Shown: one piece after another, positions 1-5,507 of the stretch
How the letters are laid out: every line of letters begins with the position of its first letter
How positions within the stretch are numbered: position 1 is the first letter of the stretch
From: Methanomicrobiales archaeon
GTDB lineage: Archaea; Halobacteriota; Methanomicrobia; Methanomicrobiales; Methanospirillaceae
Reading direction: 5' to 3'
DNA: 8,225 bases
NCBI GenBank assembly: GCA_013415575.1
Contig: JAAEES010000040.1
Coordinates: 1-8,225, forward strand
Position numbers and translations under genes: made by a program
The notes under the pieces: generated by a model
The model's database searches: none
The model's input: the letters and a program-made list of their open reading frames with translations, nothing else
What the model was told of the DNA's origin: nothing

Positions 1-193
1 CGTGAAGATTGTGATCAATTCGATCCTCGGTCTGGTCATCCTCTTCTGCGTCAACTACTTCAACCTGATGGAATATGTCGGAAGGCCGGACATCGAGTAC
101 ACCCCGGTGAACCTCATTCTCTGCGCCCTCGGGGGAATCCCGGGCACGCTCATCGTCATCATCATGCAGCTGCTCGGAAATCCTGTCGGGTGA
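1..193 (+). CDS. BofA-family small integral membrane protein, 3' part only
   Basis: The reading frame is open to the left edge and stops with TGA at 191-193. The 63 visible residues contain two hydrophobic stretches (about residues 3-20 and 35-58) around a short polar loop. The pattern FCVNYF, then PVNL, then GGIPGTL resembles the second half of BofA (PF07441), the Bacillus membrane protein that inhibits the intramembrane protease SpoIVFB. From memory of B. subtilis BofA (87 residues), its Asn48 and Asn61 match Asn18 and Asn37 here, while its Thr64 is replaced by Leu. A GTG at 2-4 could be read as a start, but no ribosome-binding site is visible and the family is about 25-30 residues longer, so that codon is probably an internal valine and the first membrane segment lies upstream. 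Archaea do not sporulate, so the Bacillus role cannot be transferred; the function here is unknown. Family call fairly sure, function not. Confidence 0.75.
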   Translation, partial: VKIVINSILGLVILFCVNYFNLMEYVGRPDIEYTPVNLILCALGGIPGTLIVIIMQLLGNPVG

Positions 194-277
194 TCAGATG
201 AAAATAGTGGATTCCCCAGGAAAATTCTGTGGTAGCATGTCGGCATCCCAAAAACATCCAGAAACCGGAGAATTCAG

Positions 278-787
278 ATGACCGTCAGGTATGCCCTGCC
301 TGACCTGAACACCCTGCTCATGATCGACGGCACCAGGTCCTTTCTCCTCGCTGGAAAGGCCGGGTCCCGGTTTCCTCTCTGCATCGAATATGCTTCCGGC
401 GAGATCTGCACAACGCTGGAGACCGACGATATCATCGCTGTTTCTGCACCCGAAGGGGGGGCACTCGAGCCTGCTGTGATGCTCCTTGAGCTTGTCAGGA
501 GGTACCACCTGCCGCTGCTCGTGCTGCCATCTGAACATCCCGGTTCAAAACGGCTGAGGTATGTGGTCTCTGCCGGGCCGGAAATCTCCCTCAGCTGTGC
601 AATCCAGCGGGGCACCCACCCTGACCAGCACCTCCTCTGCTCTTCAGATGAACTGGCAGGCGTCGTTCTCAGGGGAAGGCCGGGGCACATCGAAACCGGA
701 GACCTCCCTCCCGGGGTGCATGCCCATCTGGTCCGCCTCTCCCTTCGTCTTGATCAGGAGACTCCGGGCGATCTCACGCATCCCTGA
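278..787 (+). CDS. Uncharacterised 169-residue protein, predicted soluble
   Basis: I do not recognise this protein. It looks genuinely coding: GGAG at 267-270 lies seven bases before the ATG, and the third codon positions are mostly G or C, as in the ATPase genes. There is no signal peptide or membrane helix. The residue pattern suggests an alpha/beta fold: a strand (residues 51-57, DIIAVSA), an acidic glycine-containing turn (PEGGALEP), a helix to about 75, and a hydrophobic strand (79-83) leading into a basic patch, SKRLRYVV (90-97). Four cysteines (35, 44, 107, 121) and several histidines (77, 87, 114, 118) are scattered without a recognisable metal-binding motif. The last ten or so residues look unstructured. 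The gene follows the BofA-like gene by 84 bases and precedes the ATP synthase promoter region by about 200 bases, so it may share a transcript with the former; a link to ATP synthase is not shown. Confidence 0.7.
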   Translation: MTVRYALPDLNTLLMIDGTRSFLLAGKAGSRFPLCIEYASGEICTTLETDDIIAVSAPEGGALEPAVMLLELVRRYHLPLLVLPSEHPGSKRLRYVVSAGPEISLSCAIQRGTHPDQHLLCSSDELAGVVLRGRPGHIETGDLPPGVHAHLVRLSLRLDQETPGDLTHP

Positions 788-800
788 TCCATCATTCCGG

Positions 801-815
801 CGGCAGTTCTTGCCG
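801..815 (+). other. Small hairpin just after the 169-residue gene
   Basis: CGGCA at 801-805 and TGCCG at 811-815 form a perfect 5-bp stem around the loop GTTCT, starting 13 bases after the stop codon at 785-787. No T run follows, so it is not a bacterial-style intrinsic terminator. It could protect the 3' end of the transcript or be chance. Confidence 0.25.
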
Positions 816-853
816 GGATTCCGGTGCAGATCTCCGCGCAGAAAAGATCTGGT

Positions 854-879
854 GAATCCGTGGGAATCGTCATGGAATC
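854..879. repeat. Three GAATC direct repeats spaced by one helical turn
   Basis: GAATC occurs at 854-858, 864-868 and 875-879, so the copies begin 10 and 11 bases apart and lie on the same face of the helix. The last two share the flank GGAATC. An inverted copy, GGATTCC, lies at 816-822. This arrangement is typical of iterated protein-binding sites, but the repeat is short and the region was searched after the fact, so binding is only a suggestion. It sits 120-150 bases upstream of atpH, just before the T-rich tract. Confidence 0.3.
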
Positions 880-880
880 C

Positions 881-910
881 TTTTAATTTTCCTTAAATCC
901 GGCCATTTTT
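881..910 (+). terminator. T-rich tracts, possible archaeal terminator for the upstream genes
   Basis: TTTTAATTTT at 881-890 is followed by CCTT and then TTTTT at 906-910. Archaeal RNA polymerase can terminate at U-rich tracts without a hairpin, and these tracts lie about 95 bases after the last upstream stop codon and before the presumed atp promoter. A third T run (923-927) continues the pattern. AT-rich promoter DNA could explain them equally well. Confidence 0.3.
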
Positions 911-934
911 CATGAATAACCGTTTTTCCGGAGA

Positions 935-957
935 GAAAAATATCAACAGATATAAGA
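935..957 (+). promoter_or_regulatory. Candidate TATA region of the ATP synthase operon promoter
   Basis: Two TATA-like elements lie in the only long intergenic gap before the operon: AAAAATATC at 936-944, preceded by the purine-rich GGAGAG, which could serve as a TFB recognition element, and GATATAAG at 950-957. With the usual 22-27 base distance, the first would start transcription near 962-967 and the second near 976-980. The first choice would place the whole inverted repeat 967-985 in the mRNA leader; the second would split it. The sequence alone does not decide. That a promoter lies here is well supported by the context. Confidence 0.45.
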
Positions 958-966
958 ACAATTCAA

Positions 967-985
967 GGCAAATATCTCATTTGCC
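967..985. repeat. Perfect 7-bp inverted repeat in the atpH leader
   Basis: GGCAAAT at 967-973 and ATTTGCC at 979-985 are exact reverse complements around the 5-base spacer ATCTC. The right arm ends five bases before AGGAGGT of the atpH ribosome-binding site. It could be a 19-bp operator overlapping the transcription start, or an RNA hairpin next to the ribosome-binding site. See findings. Confidence 0.55.
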
Positions 986-990
986 GTGAG

Positions 991-997
991 AGGAGGT
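991..997 (+). promoter_or_regulatory. Strong ribosome-binding site that fixes the atpH start
   Basis: AGGAGGT matches the anti-Shine-Dalgarno end of archaeal 16S rRNA and lies three bases before ATG 1001. It falls inside the reading frame if the GTG at 986 is taken as start, which argues that ATG 1001 is the true start and that the five extra N-terminal codons are leader sequence. Confidence 0.75.
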
Positions 998-1000
998 TGG

Positions 1001-1330
1001 ATGAAGACTGAGGTATTGAAAAGCATCAGAGCAACCGAAGAAGAGTACCAGTCACTAATCAGCACGGTCATGGCTGAGAGAAAACGCAGTCTTTCTGACG
1101 CTGAACTCGAGGCCGACAACCTTGTGATGAAGGCAACAGCCAGTGCCGAAGAGTACAAAAAAATGAGGCTTGCAGAAGCACGGCAGCAGGCGGAAAAAAG
1201 GCACGCCGGGATCGTCAGGGAAGGCGAGCAGAAGGCGGCAGATCTGAAGGCAAAAGGCAGTAAAAACCTTAATTCGGCCGTGGAACTGCTGGTTTCACGA
1301 TTTAAGGAGAAGCTGCATGTTCACGCCTGA
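1001..1330 (+). CDS. atpH: A-type ATP synthase subunit H (peripheral stalk)
   Basis: A 109-residue, highly charged protein of the size expected for AtpH. It is almost entirely alpha-helical, with heptad-like Ala/Glu/Lys/Arg stretches from about residue 10 to 105 and no membrane segment. In the archaeal enzyme, H pairs with E to form a coiled-coil peripheral stalk that keeps the A3B3 head from turning with the rotor and anchors to the soluble part of subunit a. ATG 1001 is preferred to GTG 986 because a strong ribosome-binding site lies directly before it. As first gene of the operon it follows the promoter region, and its last 14 bases overlap the start of atpI. Such coiled coils are weakly conserved, so the identification rests on length, composition and position as well as sequence. 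Confidence 0.9.
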   Translation: MKTEVLKSIRATEEEYQSLISTVMAERKRSLSDAELEADNLVMKATASAEEYKKMRLAEARQQAEKRHAGIVREGEQKAADLKAKGSKNLNSAVELLVSRFKEKLHVHA

Positions 1331-3290
1331 ACAGATGAGCAGGATCCTTATCGCCGCACCCCGTGATGTGATGGTGCCGGTCATCAGCGAGCTCTACCGT
1401 CGGCGACTCTTCCATATCGAGGATTTTGTGGAAGACGACCACGAAGAGTACGAGGGCTACCGTATCGGCCACCCTGTTGAAGGGGCCGGTGAGACCTCGA
1501 AGGAGCTACTCAGGCTCCGGTCGGTCACCAGTGCCTTTTCCATCAGGCCGGACGATATTGAACCGTCTCAGAGACTCTCTGCATCGCGCCTGAAGGACCA
1601 GATCGAGACCGAGCTTCCCGCGATCGAGAGGGAAGGAGAGGAACTGCTTGCAACACGGTCAGGTCTCGAGAATCAGGCAAAGGAACTGGAGCAGAAGATC
1701 GATCAGCTCACCCCGTTTACCGGAGTTCCCATCGACCTTTCATTCCTGTACGGATACCGGACGATCTCTGTTCTTGCCGGTTCGGTGCCAAAGAAGGTCG
1801 AGATCGGCGCCCCCCATGAAGAGTATTATGTCGAGTCAAAGACCGGTAACCTTCTGATCGTTGCTGTACCGAATGAGTACCGTCCCGATGTGGAGCGAAC
1901 CCTGCTCGATGCCCAGTTCCAGGCAGTTGCGATTCCGCAGGAATCGGGGCTTGCAACCGAACGGATTGCTGAGTATTCAGCCCGTCTCGATGCGGTCAGG
2001 CGTGAGATGGACGATGTATCATCGAGGATCGATTCCCAAAGGGAGAAGCATGCCGGATTCCTGGTAGCCTGTGACGAGCTCCTCTCCATGGATGTGGAGA
2101 GGGCCGAGGCCCCCCTGCGGTTTGCAACCACCGACCATGCATTCATTGCCGAAGGGTGGGTACCGTCAGAAAGCGTTGCCGCTCTCTCGGAGAGCATCAC
2201 CGAGGTATCGGGCCGGAGGGCGTTCGTCACAGAACTTCCCATCGACAAAGGAAAAGACGTGGTCCCGGTCGAGTACAACAACGTCAGTTTCGCACGACCG
2301 AGCCAGCTCCTTCTTGACGTGTATTCGAGACCGAAATACACCGAGATCGATCCTACACTGCTCGTCTCCATCGTGTTCCCCATATTCTTCGGGTTGATCC
2401 TCGGGGATGTGGGCTACGGTCTCATCCTGCTGGTAACGAGTCTGGCTTTGCGGAAGTTCATGAAGGGCGACGACGCGAAAATGCTCCTCGCCGTACTCCG
2501 GAATGCCAGCATCTCGAGCATTATTTTCGGGTTCCTGTACAGCGAATTCCTCGGGTTCCCGATTCCCGGCGTTTACGCAACCCTGCCCGCGAGACACCTG
2601 AATATCGGGGGTGAAGCAGGCGGGCACGGTCCGGCGGTTCCGGAACTGATGATCATGTCGGTCTGGATCGGGATAGCATACATTACCCTTGGCAGGATCC
2701 TTGGCGTTGTGAACCATGCCCGGCAGGATCACGGATCCCACCGGATCTTCGCAATCCTGGCAAATCTTGGCTGGATTATGGTGATGTGGGGTATCCTGCT
2801 CATGATCTGGTCAGCATTTCCGATGCCGCTGATGCCGGATCTGACCGGTTTTCCCCCGCTGATTCTGGGACTCTCCCTGCCGGCGATTTTGGGAGCCGTC
2901 ATGATTGTGCTCGGTATTGTCTTTATTGCCAAAGAATCGGCACTTGAAATCGTTGAACTCCCCACCATCCTGTCCCACGTGCTCTCTTTCGCACGTCTGG
3001 TCGGCGTGGGGCTCTCTTCAGTTGCTATTGCCATGGTGGTGAACTTCATCGCCATCGGGCTGATTATTGAGCCGCAATTGGAAAATCTGACCATTTTCGG
3101 AGTAATAATCATTATTGTCGGGGTTGTTGTTTTCCTGATCGGGCATCTCATGAACGCTATTCTTGGAATGCTCGGCGGTGGACTCCAGTCCCTCAGGTTA
3201 CACTACGTTGAATTCTTCACCAAATTCTACAAGGGTGGAGGAAAGAAGTACAGTCCATTTGGAATGAAACGGAGATTTACGGAGGATTAG
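1317..3290 (+). CDS. atpI: A-type ATP synthase subunit I (subunit a, membrane stator)
   Basis: This 657-residue protein is the stator half of the ion motor, supplying the half-channels past which the c ring turns. Residues 1-340 form the cytoplasmic arm, with coiled-coil stretches near 88-132 and 212-247 that contact the peripheral stalks. Residues from about 347 to 625 hold seven or eight membrane helices (about 347-377, 395-417, 441-466, 477-500, 513-538, a long one or pair 551-585, 591-620). The family motif GDVGYG is at 363-368. Arg560, in LSHVLSFARLVGVGL, matches the essential arginine of V-type subunit a (Arg735 of yeast Vph1). A second conserved arginine, Arg627, lies in SLRLHYVEFF near the C-terminus, followed by the usual KFYKGGGKKYSPF ending. 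AAGGAGA at 1304-1310 lies six bases before the ATG, inside atpH. Length is normal for the family and no defect is seen. Confidence 0.97.
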   Translation: MFTPEQMSRILIAAPRDVMVPVISELYRRRLFHIEDFVEDDHEEYEGYRIGHPVEGAGETSKELLRLRSVTSAFSIRPDDIEPSQRLSASRLKDQIETELPAIEREGEELLATRSGLENQAKELEQKIDQLTPFTGVPIDLSFLYGYRTISVLAGSVPKKVEIGAPHEEYYVESKTGNLLIVAVPNEYRPDVERTLLDAQFQAVAIPQESGLATERIAEYSARLDAVRREMDDVSSRIDSQREKHAGFLVACDELLSMDVERAEAPLRFATTDHAFIAEGWVPSESVAALSESITEVSGRRAFVTELPIDKGKDVVPVEYNNVSFARPSQLLLDVYSRPKYTEIDPTLLVSIVFPIFFGLILGDVGYGLILLVTSLALRKFMKGDDAKMLLAVLRNASISSIIFGFLYSEFLGFPIPGVYATLPARHLNIGGEAGGHGPAVPELMIMSVWIGIAYITLGRILGVVNHARQDHGSHRIFAILANLGWIMVMWGILLMIWSAFPMPLMPDLTGFPPLILGLSLPAILGAVMIVLGIVFIAKESALEIVELPTILSHVLSFARLVGVGLSSVAIAMVVNFIAIGLIIEPQLENLTIFGVIIIIVGVVVFLIGHLMNAILGMLGGGLQSLRLHYVEFFTKFYKGGGKKYSPFGMKRRFTED

Positions 3291-3294
3291 AAAT

Positions 3295-3543
3295 ATGGCA
3301 GAACTTGATGTCGCAGTACAGGTTGCAGAAGCATCGCAGTTGGGAATGAAGGCCCTTGGTGCAGGACTTGCCGTCGGGCTGACCGGGATTGGCACGGGCC
3401 TTGCCGAAATGTCGATCGGTTCTGCAGCAGTCGGAGCGACCGCTGAAAACAAGGACGTCTTTGGTCTGGTCCTGTTGCTGACCGTCATCCCTGAAACCAT
3501 CGTCATCTTCGGTCTTGTGGTCGGGCTTCTGCTGTTGTTCTGA
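3295..3543 (+). CDS. atpK: A-type ATP synthase subunit K (c subunit, rotor ring)
   Basis: An 82-residue proteolipid with one hairpin of two membrane helices (about residues 14-49 and 54-82) joined by the polar loop ENKD (51-54). Many copies form the ring that turns as ions pass. Glu67, in VIPETIVIFG, is the ion-binding carboxylate. Helix 1 has the close-packing glycine pattern GIGTG (31-35), and Glu38 lies where Na+-type c subunits carry glutamine; with Thr68 beside Glu67 this makes a possible Na+ site (see findings). Each hairpin keeps its carboxylate, so this is the single-hairpin form, not a duplicated V-type one. GGAGG at 3281-3285, inside the end of atpI, precedes the ATG by nine bases. 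That is a strong site, suited to the most abundant subunit. It lies four bases after atpI and 14 before atpE. Confidence 0.96.
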   Translation: MAELDVAVQVAEASQLGMKALGAGLAVGLTGIGTGLAEMSIGSAAVGATAENKDVFGLVLLLTVIPETIVIFGLVVGLLLLF

Positions 3544-3557
3544 ACCGGGAGCAGACC

Positions 3558-4136
3558 ATGGGACTGGAAGCGGTCATAGAAGAGATCAGGGATAAAGCAA
3601 AGAGAGAGGCCGATCGTATCAGGCAGGACACGCTGACTGAGCGGGCCGCCATCCTCAGCACTGCCCAGGAGAAGGCAGAGCGGATTAAACTGGCAGCCGA
3701 TCAGGAGGTGGATCGCCAGACGGCACATATCATGAACCAGGAGGTTTCTTCCGCCAACCTGGTGGTAAAGAGGCAGCTCCTGAATACTCAGAAGGAGCTT
3801 CTGGACACCGTCTATGCGACCGCCCTCTCCACGGTAGAATCCCTACCCGGGGATTTTCACCGTGATGCACTCAAGAGCCTCCTTGCAAAGGCCAAGGCAG
3901 AGATCCCTGACGGCATTGTCCACTGCAACAGGCGGGACAATGATGCCCTCATGAAGATCCTGGCCGGTGATCCCGCCTTTTCGGGCTACACCAGGGGAGA
4001 CCCGGTTGATATCGAGGGAGGCATCATTGTCGAGAGCAGAGATGGCGAGCTCCAGATCGATTACAGCTACCGGACGTATCTGGACGGTATATGGGAGACC
4101 GGGCTGAAAGATGCATCTGAGATCCTGTTCAGGTGA
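3558..4136 (+). CDS. atpE: A-type ATP synthase subunit E (peripheral stalk)
   Basis: A 192-residue stalk subunit of normal length. Residues 1 to about 85 are a long charged helix rich in Glu, Lys, Arg and Ala that forms a coiled coil with AtpH. From about 95 to the end is the globular domain that binds the head, with the family motif GGIIVESRDGELQIDYSY at 154-171. Together with H it holds A3B3 still while the central stalk turns. GGGAG at 3547-3551 lies six bases before the ATG and serves as ribosome-binding site. Four acidic or basic residues in every heptad and no membrane segment are as expected. The gene ends 11 bases before atpC. Confidence 0.94.
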   Translation: MGLEAVIEEIRDKAKREADRIRQDTLTERAAILSTAQEKAERIKLAADQEVDRQTAHIMNQEVSSANLVVKRQLLNTQKELLDTVYATALSTVESLPGDFHRDALKSLLAKAKAEIPDGIVHCNRRDNDALMKILAGDPAFSGYTRGDPVDIEGGIIVESRDGELQIDYSYRTYLDGIWETGLKDASEILFR

Positions 4137-4147
4137 GGTGAGAGAGG

Positions 4148-5203
4148 ATGGCTGAACTCAGTTCCGGACCTGTGCCGTATGTGTACGTGTGCACGAGGAT
4201 GCGGGTCAGGAAATCCAAGCTCATTCCTCGCGAGGATTACGTGCGGATCCTGAACATGAGCCTCCCGGAAATTACCCGTTTCATCGAAGAGACGGAGTAT
4301 AAGAAGGAGATCGATGAACTTGCCCCTTCATTCCAGGGAATTGACCTCGTGGAACTGGCGCTCTCCTGGAATCTCGCCAAGGAATACCAGGAGATCCAGA
4401 AGATCACTCCCGGTGTCCTGAAACGGTTCACCCAGTCGTATTTACTGCGGTGGGATATCCAGAACGTGCTCACCATCCTGCGGGGGAAAGCCCAGGGGAT
4501 GAGTGCCGGAAAGATACGCGAGGTGCTCGTCCCTGCCGGGGAGCTGGACCGGGTGTTTCTTGACCGGTTGCTCAAAGAAGACTCTCCGGTACGGATTGTG
4601 GAGGCACTGAAAGGGCATTCCATCTATCAGATACTCTCGGAGGGTCTTGATGCAGCCCTGGAGGAAGAGTCCTTTGCCCGGATTGAGAATGAACTCTACA
4701 AGCAGTTCTACGCAAACCTCCTCTCCGAGGCAATGAGCGGTTTACGGGGCGGGAAACAGTTCCTGGAATATATCATGCTTGACATAGATATCACCAACAT
4801 CAGGAACATGTTCAGGCTCCGGATGGATCGGCTGCAGGAAGATGCCCGCTCCATGGTGGTCCAGGGAAGTACGTTCTCTGCTGACGAATTCCAGCATCTC
4901 ATCAGCATTGACGATCAGAAGGAGTTCATTGATGCCCTCAAGGCAAAGGTTCGCCTCAAGCCGCTCATAGCCATGCTCGATATGGTTGAGTCCGAAAAGT
5001 CGCTTCGGGAGATCGAGATCGAGCTCATCAAGGTACAGCTCTCCCAGATGGAATCGCTCTCCAAGCTGAACCCGTTCTCGATCCACCCCATTCTCACCTA
5101 CCTTGAGAAGAAGAAGTACGAGATCTTCAACCTCCGGGCGATCGCCCGGGGAAAGGAGGTTGAACTTCCGGTAGACCGGATCCGGGGATACGTGGTGATG
5201 TAA
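4148..5203 (+). CDS. atpC: A-type ATP synthase subunit C (V-type d homologue, rotor socket)
   Basis: A 351-residue, mostly helical soluble protein that sits on the c ring and links it to the D/F central stalk; it corresponds to V-ATPase subunit d. The N-terminal pattern YVYVCTRMRVRKSKL (10-24) is typical. The protein has three related helical units, each carrying a hydrophobic/basic segment: YLLRWDIQNVLTILRGK (98-114), LDIDITNIRNMFRLRM (211-226) and YEIFNLRAIARGKE (324-337). This reflects the threefold pseudo-repeat known for the family. GAGGTGA at 4135-4141 overlaps the atpE stop codon and gives the ribosome-binding site. The stop codon is one base before the atpF start. Length is normal. 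Confidence 0.95.
   Translation: MAELSSGPVPYVYVCTRMRVRKSKLIPREDYVRILNMSLPEITRFIEETEYKKEIDELAPSFQGIDLVELALSWNLAKEYQEIQKITPGVLKRFTQSYLLRWDIQNVLTILRGKAQGMSAGKIREVLVPAGELDRVFLDRLLKEDSPVRIVEALKGHSIYQILSEGLDAALEEESFARIENELYKQFYANLLSEAMSGLRGGKQFLEYIMLDIDITNIRNMFRLRMDRLQEDARSMVVQGSTFSADEFQHLISIDDQKEFIDALKAKVRLKPLIAMLDMVESEKSLREIEIELIKVQLSQMESLSKLNPFSIHPILTYLEKKKYEIFNLRAIARGKEVELPVDRIRGYVVM
5194..5199 (+). promoter_or_regulatory. Ribosome-binding site of atpF inside the last codons of atpC
   Basis: GGTGAT matches the right half of the archaeal Shine-Dalgarno consensus AGGAGGTGAT and ends five bases before ATG 5205. It lies wholly within atpC, whose stop codon is at 5201-5203, so a ribosome ending atpC covers it. 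This suggests coupled translation of the two central-stalk genes. Confidence 0.5.
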
Positions 5204-5204
5204 T

Positions 5205-5507
5205 ATGGAGATTGCAGTTGTAGGCGACAGCGAGTTTGTTCTCGGGTTCAGGCTGGCAGGGGTCAGGAAGACCTATACGGCAGAAACTGAGGAGAAGCTC
5301 ACCGACACCATCACCCGGGCACTCGATGACGGGACCATCGGCATTCTCGTCCTGCAGAGTAAGGACATGAACAGGATCCCGCGGCGTCTCCAGACCACGC
5401 TTGAGAATTCTGTGAAACCGACCGTTATTGCGGTCGGGGGCGAGGAAGGGGGGATGTCCATGAGGGAGAGAATAAAGCGATCAGTGGGTGTTGATCTGTG
5501 GAAGTAA
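5205..5507 (+). CDS. atpF: A-type ATP synthase subunit F (central stalk)
   Basis: A 100-residue protein of family-normal length. It begins with the typical strand MEIAVVGDSEFVLGFRLAGV (1-20), forms a small Rossmann-like alpha/beta domain (strands near 2-6, 46-50 and 73-77), and ends in a basic helix containing MRERIKRSVGVDLW (86-99). In the complex, F binds subunit D in the central stalk, and the C-terminal helix reaches into the A3B3 head, where it affects catalysis. VGGEEGG (77-83) is a flexible hinge before that helix. The gene starts one base after atpC and its last ten bases overlap the start of atpA. Confidence 0.95.
   Translation: MEIAVVGDSEFVLGFRLAGVRKTYTAETEEKLTDTITRALDDGTIGILVLQSKDMNRIPRRLQTTLENSVKPTVIAVGGEEGGMSMRERIKRSVGVDLWK

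Noticed and set aside
561..896. A 111-codon plus-strand frame overlapping the end of the 169-residue gene
   Set aside because: Its product is rich in Ser, Pro and Arg, as expected from an out-of-frame reading, it has no good ribosome-binding site, and its tail runs through the non-coding stretch.
986..1000. GTG 986 as start of atpH
   Set aside because: The extra five codons contain the AGGAGGT ribosome-binding site of ATG 1001, which is the better start.
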